5,087 bases of DNA from Phycisphaerales bacterium (lineage in GTDB: Bacteria > Pseudomonadota > Gammaproteobacteria > Competibacterales > Competibacteraceae). Under the pieces are notes generated by a model, which was not told where the DNA came from, did not search any database, and worked only from the letters and a program-made list of their open reading frames with translations. Position numbers and translations under genes: made by a program. The stretch lies in NCBI GenBank assembly GCA_014879435.1, contig JACSSB010000396.1:1-5087 (forward strand), written 5' to 3'. This document shows, piece by piece, positions 1 through 5,087 of the stretch; position 1 is the first letter of the stretch; each line of letters begins with the position of its first letter.

Positions 1-1743
1 ATGTCACGCGATGCCGGGATTCAGTTCGGACGCCTACCCGGCCCGGTAGCCTCGATTCGGGATCTGGGTGCGAACGATACCGCTTTAATCGAAGCGGTTG
101 GTTATGGCGCCAATTTACCTTTATTACAGGACAATGCGCGTTCTGGCGGCTTTTTTAATAGCCCACTGGTAGACCAGGATGGGGTATTTCGGCGGATACC
201 GCTACTGGCGCGTTATCACGATTATCTCTATCCCCAGATCGCTTTGGCGATGGTCCGTACCCTGCTGGATGATTCACCGGTAGAACTGGTCATGGCCACC
301 GGTTACGGCACGGATGCGCACAACCGACGTTTAGAGGCGCTGCAATTGGGCGGTTTTAGCATACCGGTCGATGAATTGGGTGCGGTATTGGTGCCCTATC
401 GCGGTCGCCAGGGTAGCTTTCCTTATGTTTCGGCGGTCGAGGTGCTGGAGGGAACCGCCGATCCGAGTCTACTGGAAGGGGCCATCGTTTTGGTAGGAAC
501 CACGGCTGCCGCCTTGTTGGATCTGCGCGCCACACCGGTGCAAAACGTTTATCCTGGTGTCGAGATTAACGCCAATCTGATTACCGGCATCCTAGATCAC
601 AATTTCCGGGTCCGACCGGCTTATGCGGCGGGACTGGAAATCACGCAATTGCTGATTGTTGGCTTGCTGGGCGTACTGATCAGTTGGTTATCACCCCTGT
701 GGGCGTTGCTCTTGACCTGGGCAGTGGGCGGGATGCTACTGGGTGTCAACGCGTATCTGTGGCAAGTACAGGATCTGGTTGCACCGCTGGCGGCACCGCT
801 GGTTTTACTGATGATTTTGTATGTATTACTGACCAGTTATAACTTTTTCATCAAATCCCGGAAGGAACGGTGGATCACCCGTCTGTTCGGTCAATACGTA
901 CCGCGTGAGATCGTGGAGGAAATGAGTCAGCGCGGCGAGCGCTACTCTCTAGAAGGAGAAAGCCGACAGATGACGGTGCTATTTAGCGACATCGCGGGAT
1001 TCACCACACTCTCCGAACAGTTCGAGCCGCGCCAGTTGACGCAGTTGATGCAGTGCTATCTGACTCCGCTGACACGGATCATCCACGAGCATCGCGGTAC
1101 CATCGACAAATACATCGGCGATGCCATCATGGCATTTTGGGGCGCACCGCTGAGCGATGCTGAACATGCGCGGCACGCGGTAGCGGCAGCGCTGGGGATG
1201 GCGCGAGGATTACGGGCACTGGACGATGATTTCCATGCCAGGGGCTGGCCTTCGCTATGGATTCGTATCGGGATCAACAGCGGCATGATGAGTGTGGGCA
1301 ACATGGGATCAGAATTCCGCATGTCCTACACGGTGCTGGGCGATGCGGTCAATCTGGCCTCTCGCCTAGAGGGGGTCGCCAAACAATACGGAACCACCAT
1401 TGTTATCAGCGAATATACCCATGCATTGGCGCCCGAATATGTGTGCCGTGAACTGGATCGGGTGCGGGTCAAGGGGCGAGCTCAACCGGTGGCGATTTTC
1501 GAACCCTTGGGTCTAGCCGGTGAGCTGAATGCGGAGCAAAACGCGGAATTGCTCGAATACGAGGCGGCGTTGAATGCTTATCGGCAACAGGACTGGGGTC
1601 GGGCGCAAGCGGGATTCGAGCGTTTGCGCGAACGGCAACCGAGTTGCTTGTTATACCGCGTGTATTGGGATCGCGTGGCTGCGTTACGGCTCGAACCACC
1701 GCTCCCAGATTGGGATGGCGTGTTCAATTTAGAGAGCAAGTAA
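1..1743 (+). CDS. CHASE2-domain membrane adenylate cyclase (class IIIb-like), N-terminus probably missing
   Basis: A receptor-type cyclase predicted to make cAMP from ATP in the cytoplasm in response to a periplasmic signal. Residues 1 to about 205 match the second half of a CHASE2 sensor domain (GFFN..VDQDGVFRRIPLLARY near 50-71; VLVGTTAA near 163-170). Three membrane helices follow at about 211-230, 233-255 and 259-280. The class III catalytic domain spans about 322-503: metal-binding Asp330 (FSDIAGFT) and Asp374 (KYIGDAIMAFWG), substrate Lys370, and transition-state residues Asn451 and Arg455 (AVNLASRLE). The adenine-specifying position is Thr444 (YTVLGD), the class IIIb state, rather than Asp. 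The C-terminus (about 510-580) is a short TPR-like helical tail ending DWDGVFNLESK, as is common in this family. CHASE2 proteins normally begin with a membrane anchor and about 120-150 more sensor residues, absent here. The ATG at base 1 is therefore probably internal, or the gene is truncated. No ribosome site can be seen. Confidence 0.93.
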   Translation: MSRDAGIQFGRLPGPVASIRDLGANDTALIEAVGYGANLPLLQDNARSGGFFNSPLVDQDGVFRRIPLLARYHDYLYPQIALAMVRTLLDDSPVELVMATGYGTDAHNRRLEALQLGGFSIPVDELGAVLVPYRGRQGSFPYVSAVEVLEGTADPSLLEGAIVLVGTTAAALLDLRATPVQNVYPGVEINANLITGILDHNFRVRPAYAAGLEITQLLIVGLLGVLISWLSPLWALLLTWAVGGMLLGVNAYLWQVQDLVAPLAAPLVLLMILYVLLTSYNFFIKSRKERWITRLFGQYVPREIVEEMSQRGERYSLEGESRQMTVLFSDIAGFTTLSEQFEPRQLTQLMQCYLTPLTRIIHEHRGTIDKYIGDAIMAFWGAPLSDAEHARHAVAAALGMARGLRALDDDFHARGWPSLWIRIGINSGMMSVGNMGSEFRMSYTVLGDAVNLASRLEGVAKQYGTTIVISEYTHALAPEYVCRELDRVRVKGRAQPVAIFEPLGLAGELNAEQNAELLEYEAALNAYRQQDWGRAQAGFERLRERQPSCLLYRVYWDRVAALRLEPPLPDWDGVFNLESK

Positions 1744-1776
1744 GGTGGTGTGACTTGATCCCCGAGACCTTGCTCG

Positions 1777-2046
1777 TTACCTCTTGCGCTTGAGCTGCTT
1801 ATAGATTTCGTCATCGTTACGCTTACCGACCAGCAGTAACTCGATTTCGGTCTCGGTTGCCCGATACACGATGCGATACTCGCCTACATCCACACGATGG
1901 AAGTCGTAGCCGACCAACTGAGCTGAATCGTGCGGGTAAGGGTCTGCTAACAAGCCCAATATCTTCAGCCAGATCTGGCGAAACGGCTTAAGCGGCAACT
2001 CCGCAACGAACTTCGCTGCCGCCCGGCTTGGCCTAAGTGTCCGCAT
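1777..2046 (-). CDS. RelE-like type II toxin (mRNA interferase family)
   Basis: An 89-residue protein of the RelE/ParE toxin fold, the usual size. RelE members cleave mRNA in the ribosomal A site; ParE relatives poison gyrase. Residues 39-63 (PHDSAQLVGYDFHRVDVGEYRIVY) and 70-82 (LLLVGKRNDDEIY) carry the family core. Aligned by eye to E. coli RelE, Arg58 matches Arg61, Arg76 matches Arg81 and Tyr82 matches Tyr87, with the same six-residue spacing between the last two. The Lys52 position is Arg51, while the Lys54 position is Asp53, so the basic set is not fully conserved. These retained residues favour ribonuclease over gyrase poison activity, as an inference. The start overlaps the antitoxin's last 14 bases, there is no strong ribosome site of its own, and translation is probably coupled to the antitoxin. 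The gene converges on the cyclase gene with only 33 bases between the stops. Confidence 0.88.
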   Translation of the reverse strand: MRTLRPSRAAAKFVAELPLKPFRQIWLKILGLLADPYPHDSAQLVGYDFHRVDVGEYRIVYRATETEIELLLVGKRNDDEIYKQLKRKR

Positions 2047-2296
2047 TCAAGCGTTCCCGCATCGCATTCTGCCAAGTGGCAGACTCCTCGTCGGACAGTA
2101 ACCCCTCTTCGCTCGCCTGTTGCGCCAAGGCCCCCCAATGAGCCTCCTCAATCCGTTGCAGGCGTTGATACTCCCCCACCGATACCACCACCACTGACGG
2201 ACGACCGGAACGCTCAATCAGGATTGGTTCGGCCTGAGCGGCCTCAATGCAGGCACCGAATCGCTGTTTCATCTCGCTGGCAGGAATAGTCCGCAT
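2033..2296 (-). CDS. Phd/YefM-family antitoxin
   Basis: An 87-residue antitoxin, first gene of the toxin-antitoxin pair. The N-terminal half (residues 1-50: MRTIPASEMKQRFGACIEAA, then a PILIERSGRPSVVVVSVGEYQRL stretch) is the Phd/YefM DNA-binding and dimerisation domain. The acidic, probably flexible C-terminal half (about 50-87, EEAHW..ASEEGLLSDEE) should wrap and neutralise the toxin. The start at 2296 is chosen because a strong GGAGGAG ribosome site lies six bases upstream and the family motif begins there. The frame is open to an ATG at 2344, which would add 16 atypical residues and start at the promoter -10. The protein is expected to repress its own operon through the repeats at 2331-2346. 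The last 14 bases overlap the toxin gene. Confidence 0.9.
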   Translation of the reverse strand: MRTIPASEMKQRFGACIEAAQAEPILIERSGRPSVVVVSVGEYQRLQRIEEAHWGALAQQASEEGLLSDEESATWQNAMRERLNADT

Positions 2297-2302
2297 AAAA
2301 AG

Positions 2303-2309
2303 CTCCTCC
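2303..2309 (-). promoter_or_regulatory. Ribosome binding site of the antitoxin
   Basis: The minus strand reads GGAGGAG followed by six bases (CTTTTT) and the ATG at 2296. It is a near-ideal Shine-Dalgarno sequence and decides the antitoxin start against the upstream in-frame ATG at 2344. The toxin gene lacks a comparable site, which fits an excess of antitoxin over toxin. Confidence 0.8.
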
Positions 2310-2330
2310 AAAACAGGAATAGGCAGTATA

Positions 2331-2351
2331 GACAATACGGACAATATTATA
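2331..2351 (-). promoter_or_regulatory. Putative toxin-antitoxin promoter -10 with overlapping direct-repeat operator
   Basis: On the minus strand a perfect TATAAT (2346-2351) is followed at once by two copies of TATTGTC (2340-2346 and 2331-2337) spaced nine bases start to start. An inverted GTAT-N5-ATAC lies over the second copy. No good -35 hexamer stands 16-18 bases upstream, so the promoter would be weak or depend on an extended contact. Repeats that overlap the start region fit autorepression by the Phd/YefM-type antitoxin, but they do not show the TGTACA core described for E. coli YefM sites. The predicted 5' leader is about 40 bases. Inferred from sequence only. Confidence 0.45.
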
Positions 2352-2455
2352 GGTTAGCAGTAAATCACGCTAGAGGTGCTATAGAGTTCCTTAATGAGTT
2401 GTAGTTAGCTCAAGGAATGAAAATCCCTCTCTAATTTCCTCTTTTATTTGCTGTC
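2352..2455. other. Intergenic spacer with no recognised feature
   Basis: AT-richer sequence between the toxin-antitoxin promoter and the first decayed hairpin repeat. No open frame with a ribosome site, no tRNA-like fold and no clear inverted repeat was seen. It may contain the upstream part of the toxin-antitoxin promoter. Confidence 0.5.
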
Positions 2456-2519
2456 ATCCCCGTGTAAGCGAGGATCTAGGCAGATATCACAGGTACTGGA
2501 TTCTTGTTTTCGTAGGAAT
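2456..2519. repeat. Two decayed hairpin repeats at the left edge of the array
   Basis: Two 20-base segments keep the 8-4-8 stem-loop geometry of the main array but with mismatches. At 2456-2475, ATCCCCGT-GTAA-GCGAGGAT resembles the ACTCCC hairpin; its preceding bases CTGT followed by CA match the flank of intact copies. At 2500-2519, ATTCTTGT-TTTC-GTAGGAAT resembles the ATTCCC hairpin, again preceded by TGG and followed by GGC. They look like older copies that lost pairing by point mutation. Confidence 0.6.
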
Positions 2520-2527
2520 GGCATTTG

Positions 2528-2875
2528 ATCGTCACTCCCGCGTAGGCGGGAGTCCAGAATTTCGACTGTCACTCCCGATGCGGGGGTTCCTGGATTCCCG
2601 CTTTTGCGGGAATGACAGTAAAAATAGGTAGCGCAGCTTCTCCATCGTCACTCCCGCGTAGGCGGGAGTCCAGAATTTCGACTGTCACTCCCGATGCGAG
2701 GGTTCCTGGATTCCCGCTTTCGCGGGAATGACAGTAAAAATAGGTAGGGCAGCTTCTCCATCGTCACTCCCGCGTAGGCGGGAGTCCAGAATTTCGACTG
2801 TCACTCCCGATGCGGGGATTCCTGGATTCCCGCTTTTGCAGGAATGACAGTAAAAATAGGTAGCGCAGCTTCTCC
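2528..2875. repeat. Tandem array: three full copies of a 116-bp hairpin-rich unit
   Basis: Copies run 2528-2643, 2644-2759 and 2760-2875, exactly 116 bases each without indels. By eye copies 1 and 2 differ at three bases, 1 and 3 at two, and 2 and 3 at five. Each unit can form three hairpins. Hairpin A, ACTCCCGC-GTAG-GCGGGAGT, lies at 2534-2553, 2650-2669 and 2766-2785. A middle hairpin with a 7-base stem and ATG loop lies at 2571-2587 in copy 1. Hairpin B, ATTCCCGC-TTTT-GCGGGAAT, lies at 2594-2613, 2710-2729 and 2826-2845. The middle and B parts are also bracketed by CTGTCA and TGACAG. Hairpin B fits the ATTCCC-N8-GGGAAT pattern of the neisserial dRS3 repeat, a type of element also scattered in other proteobacteria. 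No protein is supported here. Confidence 0.93.
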
Positions 2876-2974
2876 ATCGTCACTCCCGTGTAGGCGGGAG
2901 TCCAGAGGCGACGATGCCCCCTGAAATATTTGATCGTCACTCCCGCGTAGGCGGGAGTCCAGAGGCGACGATGC
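2876..2974. repeat. Two partial copies of the array unit with a second, 57-bp period
   Basis: Segments 2876-2917 and 2933-2974 are 42 bases long, 57 bases apart, and differ at one base. Both start like the 116-bp unit and contain hairpin A (2882-2901 with one G-T pair, and 2939-2958), but after the CCAGA they switch to GGCGACGATGC in place of the ATTTCGACTG of full units. The new end makes an outer inverted repeat: CATCGTC at 2875-2881 with GACGATG at 2910-2916, and ATCGTC at 2933-2938 with GACGAT at 2967-2972. They therefore form a distinct nested palindrome subtype. Confidence 0.8.
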
Positions 2975-2988
2975 GCAAGGGCTCTTGG

Positions 2989-3008
2989 ATTCCTGCCTTT
3001 GCGGGAAT
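2989..3008. repeat. Last ATTCCC-type hairpin, just past the FecR-domain gene
   Basis: ATTCCTGC-CTTT-GCGGGAAT pairs over eight bases with one G-T pair. It is the right-hand end of the repeat region and lies five bases beyond the stop codon of the FecR-domain gene (TGA at 3014-3016 on the minus strand). It could protect the 3' end of that transcript or slow polymerase, but there is no run of T after it on the minus strand, so a standard intrinsic terminator is not supported. Confidence 0.65.
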
Positions 3009-3013
3009 GATGA

Positions 3014-3883
3014 TCAAGGTGACGCCTTTGGCTCTTCTTGTTGGGTTTGCTTAACTACGGCAGCGCCAGCCGCTGCCACTCCTGCCACTCCCGCTGCTCC
3101 CGCTGCTACAAGCGTTGTGGTGCTCATGCCAGCGCTGCTAGCCCCGGCAGCGGCCGTTCCTGCCTTGGCGATACCAGCGGGAGTTGAGGCTCCAGCGGTG
3201 GCAGATGAACCTGCCGAGCCCGCCGAACCCGCCGAACTTGCCGAGCCCGCTGAGCCTGCCGAGCCTGCCGAGCCTGCTGAACCCGCTGGACCTGCCGCTG
3301 GTCCTACGCTGGGTGGGTTGCCGGATTTACTTACAGTGATGGCTTGACCGGCAAGTGCGGTTACCGTTTGGCCAGCCGCCGTGGCCGTGACCGCGCCACT
3401 GATGACCTCCACATACAAACCGTTGTTTAAGTTGGCTGTGAATTCGGTACCACGAATCCCGATGGTGGCGACGGGAGTATCGATCCGTATCGCTTCTGGG
3501 CTTTCTTTAGACATGCTGCCGGAAATAAAACGCATCCCCCCTTTGAGCAATTCTGCATTGGAGCGATTTTCTTTGGGTTTATCCGGGTCGTAGTGATAGT
3601 TCTTGATCCAGTACACCGAATTGGAATCGAGATGAATGATTTGATCATCAAGAAATTGCAGCGTCGCTTCACCGTCCGCCTTGGTAGCCACGCGCATGCC
3701 CAGCCGTAGCTCGGCGCCGGTCGATGCTGGGGTACCGTTGATCTCCACTCGCCCCTGTGCTTCGCTCAGTGTGCCGACTGCTTCGGAAGCGGCCCAGGCA
3801 CTGATATTGAAAATAAATCCGAGCGCCATGATCAGACTGAGCATGAACGCTGGAAAGCGGGGAGCAGAAAGGGATTGGGTCAT
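3014..3883 (-). CDS. Exported FecR-domain protein with Gly-Ser-Ala repeat tail
   Basis: A 289-residue protein. Residues 1-31 are a signal peptide (hydrophobic core near 12-28, likely cut after AWA at 29-31), so the mature protein acts in the periplasm or at the surface. The FecR-like domain spans about 38-185: GRVEING, TKADGEATLQFLDD (67-80), YHYDP (96-100), RFISG (118-122) and the hallmark TPVATIGIRGTEF (136-148). Residues 198-227 are ten Gly-Ser-Ala-type triplets. A glycine/alanine-rich hydrophobic stretch (about 254-277) and a charged end follow. Unlike FecR of iron uptake, it has no cytoplasmic anti-sigma part and no sigma factor gene beside it, so a role as a ligand-binding or scaffold protein is more likely than sigma control; the exact function is unknown. 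Its ATG overlaps the nuclease stop (ATGA), with GGAG eight bases upstream, indicating coupled translation. Confidence 0.88.
   Translation of the reverse strand: MTQSLSAPRFPAFMLSLIMALGFIFNISAWAASEAVGTLSEAQGRVEINGTPASTGAELRLGMRVATKADGEATLQFLDDQIIHLDSNSVYWIKNYHYDPDKPKENRSNAELLKGGMRFISGSMSKESPEAIRIDTPVATIGIRGTEFTANLNNGLYVEVISGAVTATAAGQTVTALAGQAITVSKSGNPPSVGPAAGPAGSAGSAGSAGSAGSASSAGSAGSAGSSATAGASTPAGIAKAGTAAAGASSAGMSTTTLVAAGAAGVAGVAAAGAAVVKQTQQEEPKASP
3203..3292 (-). repeat. In-frame 9-bp tandem repeat in the FecR-domain gene
   Basis: Ten degenerate 9-base units encode residues 198-227 as GPA, five GSA, SSA, two GSA and GSS. The unit on the plus strand is GA(A/G)CC(T/C)GC(C/T) with a few changes. 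Because nine is a multiple of three, gain or loss of units would change linker length without a frameshift. The encoded segment is probably a flexible linker between the FecR-like domain and the hydrophobic C-terminus. Confidence 0.85.
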
Positions 3884-5058
3884 GACATAGGCTCCAGGTG
3901 GGCCAATACGGCTCGTGGTTCGAGTTTTCCCTTGAAAAACAAGATCGGCCCCGGAATATCCTGAAAATCCTCTGCCCCAACATTCAGTCGTTCCGAGACC
4001 GCTACGATCAGATTAGGCATGGCGGCACGTCGCAGTTTGTCCAGCTTACGGCGTAGATAATCGGGATGCCAAAACCCCATGATCTCGACATGGGCGATCC
4101 GACCATCGGGATGGCGTAAAGCAAAATCAGGTACAAAGACCGTACCCTTTAGATCGACGATTTCGACTTCTCGTTCCAGTATCCAGGACGTATCCAATTT
4201 TTCCCAGCGGCGGGCGAAACGTTCTTCCAGCAGGCTATCGTAGGCGGGTGGTGGCGGGGTCAGTGGCTTGAGCGGCGATTGTGAGTCCAGGCGGTAACGG
4301 ATTTCCCGTTCGTCCCGTTGCAGTACCGCCTCCATTTCCCAGCGGCTGACGCGCAACAATGCGGGTAGGAAAACGGCCATTTGCAGGCCGTATTTGCGGG
4401 TTTGCTTGAACAGGCTGGCGGGACCGTCCACATAGATTTGATAGCCATCTTCAAGATGACCTTCGACCGCGTACATCAAGCCATGGAATTTGAGGTGCTG
4501 GAACAAGCGGCGGTATTCGCCCGGTACGTTGCGATGGGCGGTGAGGCGCAGATACAAAGCCGAATACAGCAAGCCCTGAGCCTGGGCTAGGTTGTAGCGA
4601 TCCACCAAGCGATCTGGGGTGAAATCTGGCAATGCAGCCAGCAAATGGTTTTCCGGCAGGTCGGCGTACAAGGCTTCACGCAGGGTTTCCGCTTCCAACC
4701 GATAGCGTGACGCGACCGATTCCAGCACCTCTTGTGCTTGAGTTTCGCCATAACGGCCGCGTTCGGCGGCGAGAGTGAACACCTCCTGCCGCAGCGTTTC
4801 TGGCTCCAATTCGCCAGTGGCTAGAACGAATTCCGCCGCGTTCAGCGCCAGATGGGCGAAACCACGCACGATGCGGTAATCGGGTGAGTCGCCTTCCAAT
4901 GCCCGCAATGCCGCCTGCAATTCACCACGAGTTCGGTGTTGATGTTCTTGGATGACGGTAAGCACCCGTTCGGACCAGACGCATTGTTCCGGCCGCAGAA
5001 AATGAGGATAGATTTGGCCGCTGCGTTGGTGGGAGAAGAGTAAGTCGGAGGGGAGCAT
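3880..5058 (-). CDS. DUF790 family nuclease, Bax1-like (XPB helicase partner)
   Basis: A 392-residue cytoplasmic protein that I recognise as DUF790, the family of archaeal Bax1. Bax1 is a structure-specific endonuclease that binds XPB helicase and cuts DNA in a repair-type reaction. The N-terminus MLPSDLLFSHQRSGQIYPHF fits the family start, supporting the ATG at 5058. Residues 1-250 are helical or mixed accessory domains with no motif I can assign. The nuclease part is about 271-392: acidic LLEERF (276-281), PDF with Asp311, then VEIMGFW (324-330) with Glu325, and HPDYLRRKLDKLR (331-343). This resembles a PD-(D/E)XK core, with the usual lysine two residues after the Glu replaced by Met327; Lys338 may substitute. 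GFW-x-PDYL-RRKL is the strongest family mark. It overlaps its upstream neighbour by one base (TGATG) and the FecR-domain gene by four (ATGA). No clear ribosome site precedes it, so its translation probably depends on the upstream gene. Confidence 0.82.
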   Translation of the reverse strand: MLPSDLLFSHQRSGQIYPHFLRPEQCVWSERVLTVIQEHQHRTRGELQAALRALEGDSPDYRIVRGFAHLALNAAEFVLATGELEPETLRQEVFTLAAERGRYGETQAQEVLESVASRYRLEAETLREALYADLPENHLLAALPDFTPDRLVDRYNLAQAQGLLYSALYLRLTAHRNVPGEYRRLFQHLKFHGLMYAVEGHLEDGYQIYVDGPASLFKQTRKYGLQMAVFLPALLRVSRWEMEAVLQRDEREIRYRLDSQSPLKPLTPPPPAYDSLLEERFARRWEKLDTSWILEREVEIVDLKGTVFVPDFALRHPDGRIAHVEIMGFWHPDYLRRKLDKLRRAAMPNLIVAVSERLNVGAEDFQDIPGPILFFKGKLEPRAVLAHLEPMS

Positions 5059-5087
5059 CAGCGATCAGGATTGGGATCGATGGCGCG
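5058..5087 (-). CDS. 3' end of an upstream operon gene, possibly the XPB-type helicase
   Basis: On the minus strand, nine open codons (RAIDPNPDR) run from the window edge to a TGA at 5058-5060 that shares its last base with the nuclease ATG. The TGATG junction is a typical operon overlap, and the nuclease has no strong ribosome site of its own, so a coding gene here is likely. Nine residues do not identify it. A helicase of the XPB type is the expected partner of a Bax1-like nuclease, so that identity is an inference from context alone. Confidence 0.45.
   Translation of the reverse strand, partial: RAIDPNPDR

Noticed and set aside
1734..1775. Intrinsic terminator between the cyclase and toxin genes
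   Set aside because: GAGCAAG and CTTGCTC can pair over seven bases, but the loop is 28 bases and no T run follows on either strand.
2297..2344. Upstream start giving the antitoxin 16 extra residues
   Set aside because: The added residues do not fit the Phd/YefM family, the ATG at 2344 overlaps the putative promoter, and a strong GGAGGAG site serves the ATG at 2296.
2528..2974. CRISPR array
   Set aside because: Repeats are 116 or 57 bases apart with the intervening sequence also repeated, so there are no unique spacers, and no cas genes are present.
2989..3008. Rho-independent terminator of the nuclease-FecR operon
   Set aside because: The stem-loop is good but is one of the repeat family and has no T tract on the minus strand side, so it is reported only as a repeat.
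2985..3347. Plus-strand frame encoding an Ala/Pro/Glu-rich protein with EPA repeats
   Set aside because: It lies opposite the FecR-domain gene, begins inside the hairpin repeat and has no ribosome site. The EPA repeats are the other-strand reading of the 9-bp GSA repeat.
3014..3883. Classical FecR anti-sigma regulator of iron uptake
   Set aside because: It begins with a cleavable signal peptide, lacks a cytoplasmic anti-sigma domain, and no FecI-type sigma factor or TonB receptor gene is next to it in the window.

Overview
The window looks like a chromosomal segment of a moderately GC-rich Gram-negative bacterium, most likely a gammaproteobacterium. This rests on gene families, codon use and dispersed ATTCCC-N8-GGGAAT hairpins, not on a marker gene, so finer placement is not supported. 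No rRNA, tRNA, transposase or phage gene was seen.

Layout. (1) 1-1743, plus strand: most of a membrane-bound CHASE2 sensor adenylate cyclase; the N-terminal part of its sensor domain is not in the window. (2) 1777-2296, minus strand: a compact type II toxin-antitoxin operon, Phd/YefM-like antitoxin then RelE-like toxin, with overlapping reading frames and an operator-like promoter. (3) About 2345-3013: a gene-free stretch filled by short hairpin repeats. Its core is three tandem copies of a 116-bp unit, flanked by partial and decayed copies. (4) 3014-5087, minus strand: a tightly packed operon of at least two and probably three genes. In transcription order these are the last codons of an unidentified gene entering from the right edge, a DUF790/Bax1-type nuclease, and an exported FecR-domain protein with a Gly-Ser-Ala repeat tail. 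The junctions are TGATG and ATGA overlaps.

How the parts may work together. Bax1 nucleases are known partners of XPB-type helicases in DNA repair, so the gene entering from the right edge is a good candidate for that helicase, but only nine codons are visible. The FecR-domain protein is translationally coupled to the nuclease although it should sit outside the cytoplasm, which is an unexplained pairing. From general familiarity, FecR-domain proteins and CHASE2 cyclases are often genomic neighbours. Here they converge, separated by the toxin-antitoxin operon and the repeat array, which suggests these were inserted into an older signalling locus. The cyclase has a Thr at the adenine-specifying position, as in class IIIb (often bicarbonate-responsive) adenylate cyclases.

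The most distinctive sequence features are the 116-bp hairpin array and the nuclease-FecR operon. Nothing here proves a wholly new system.
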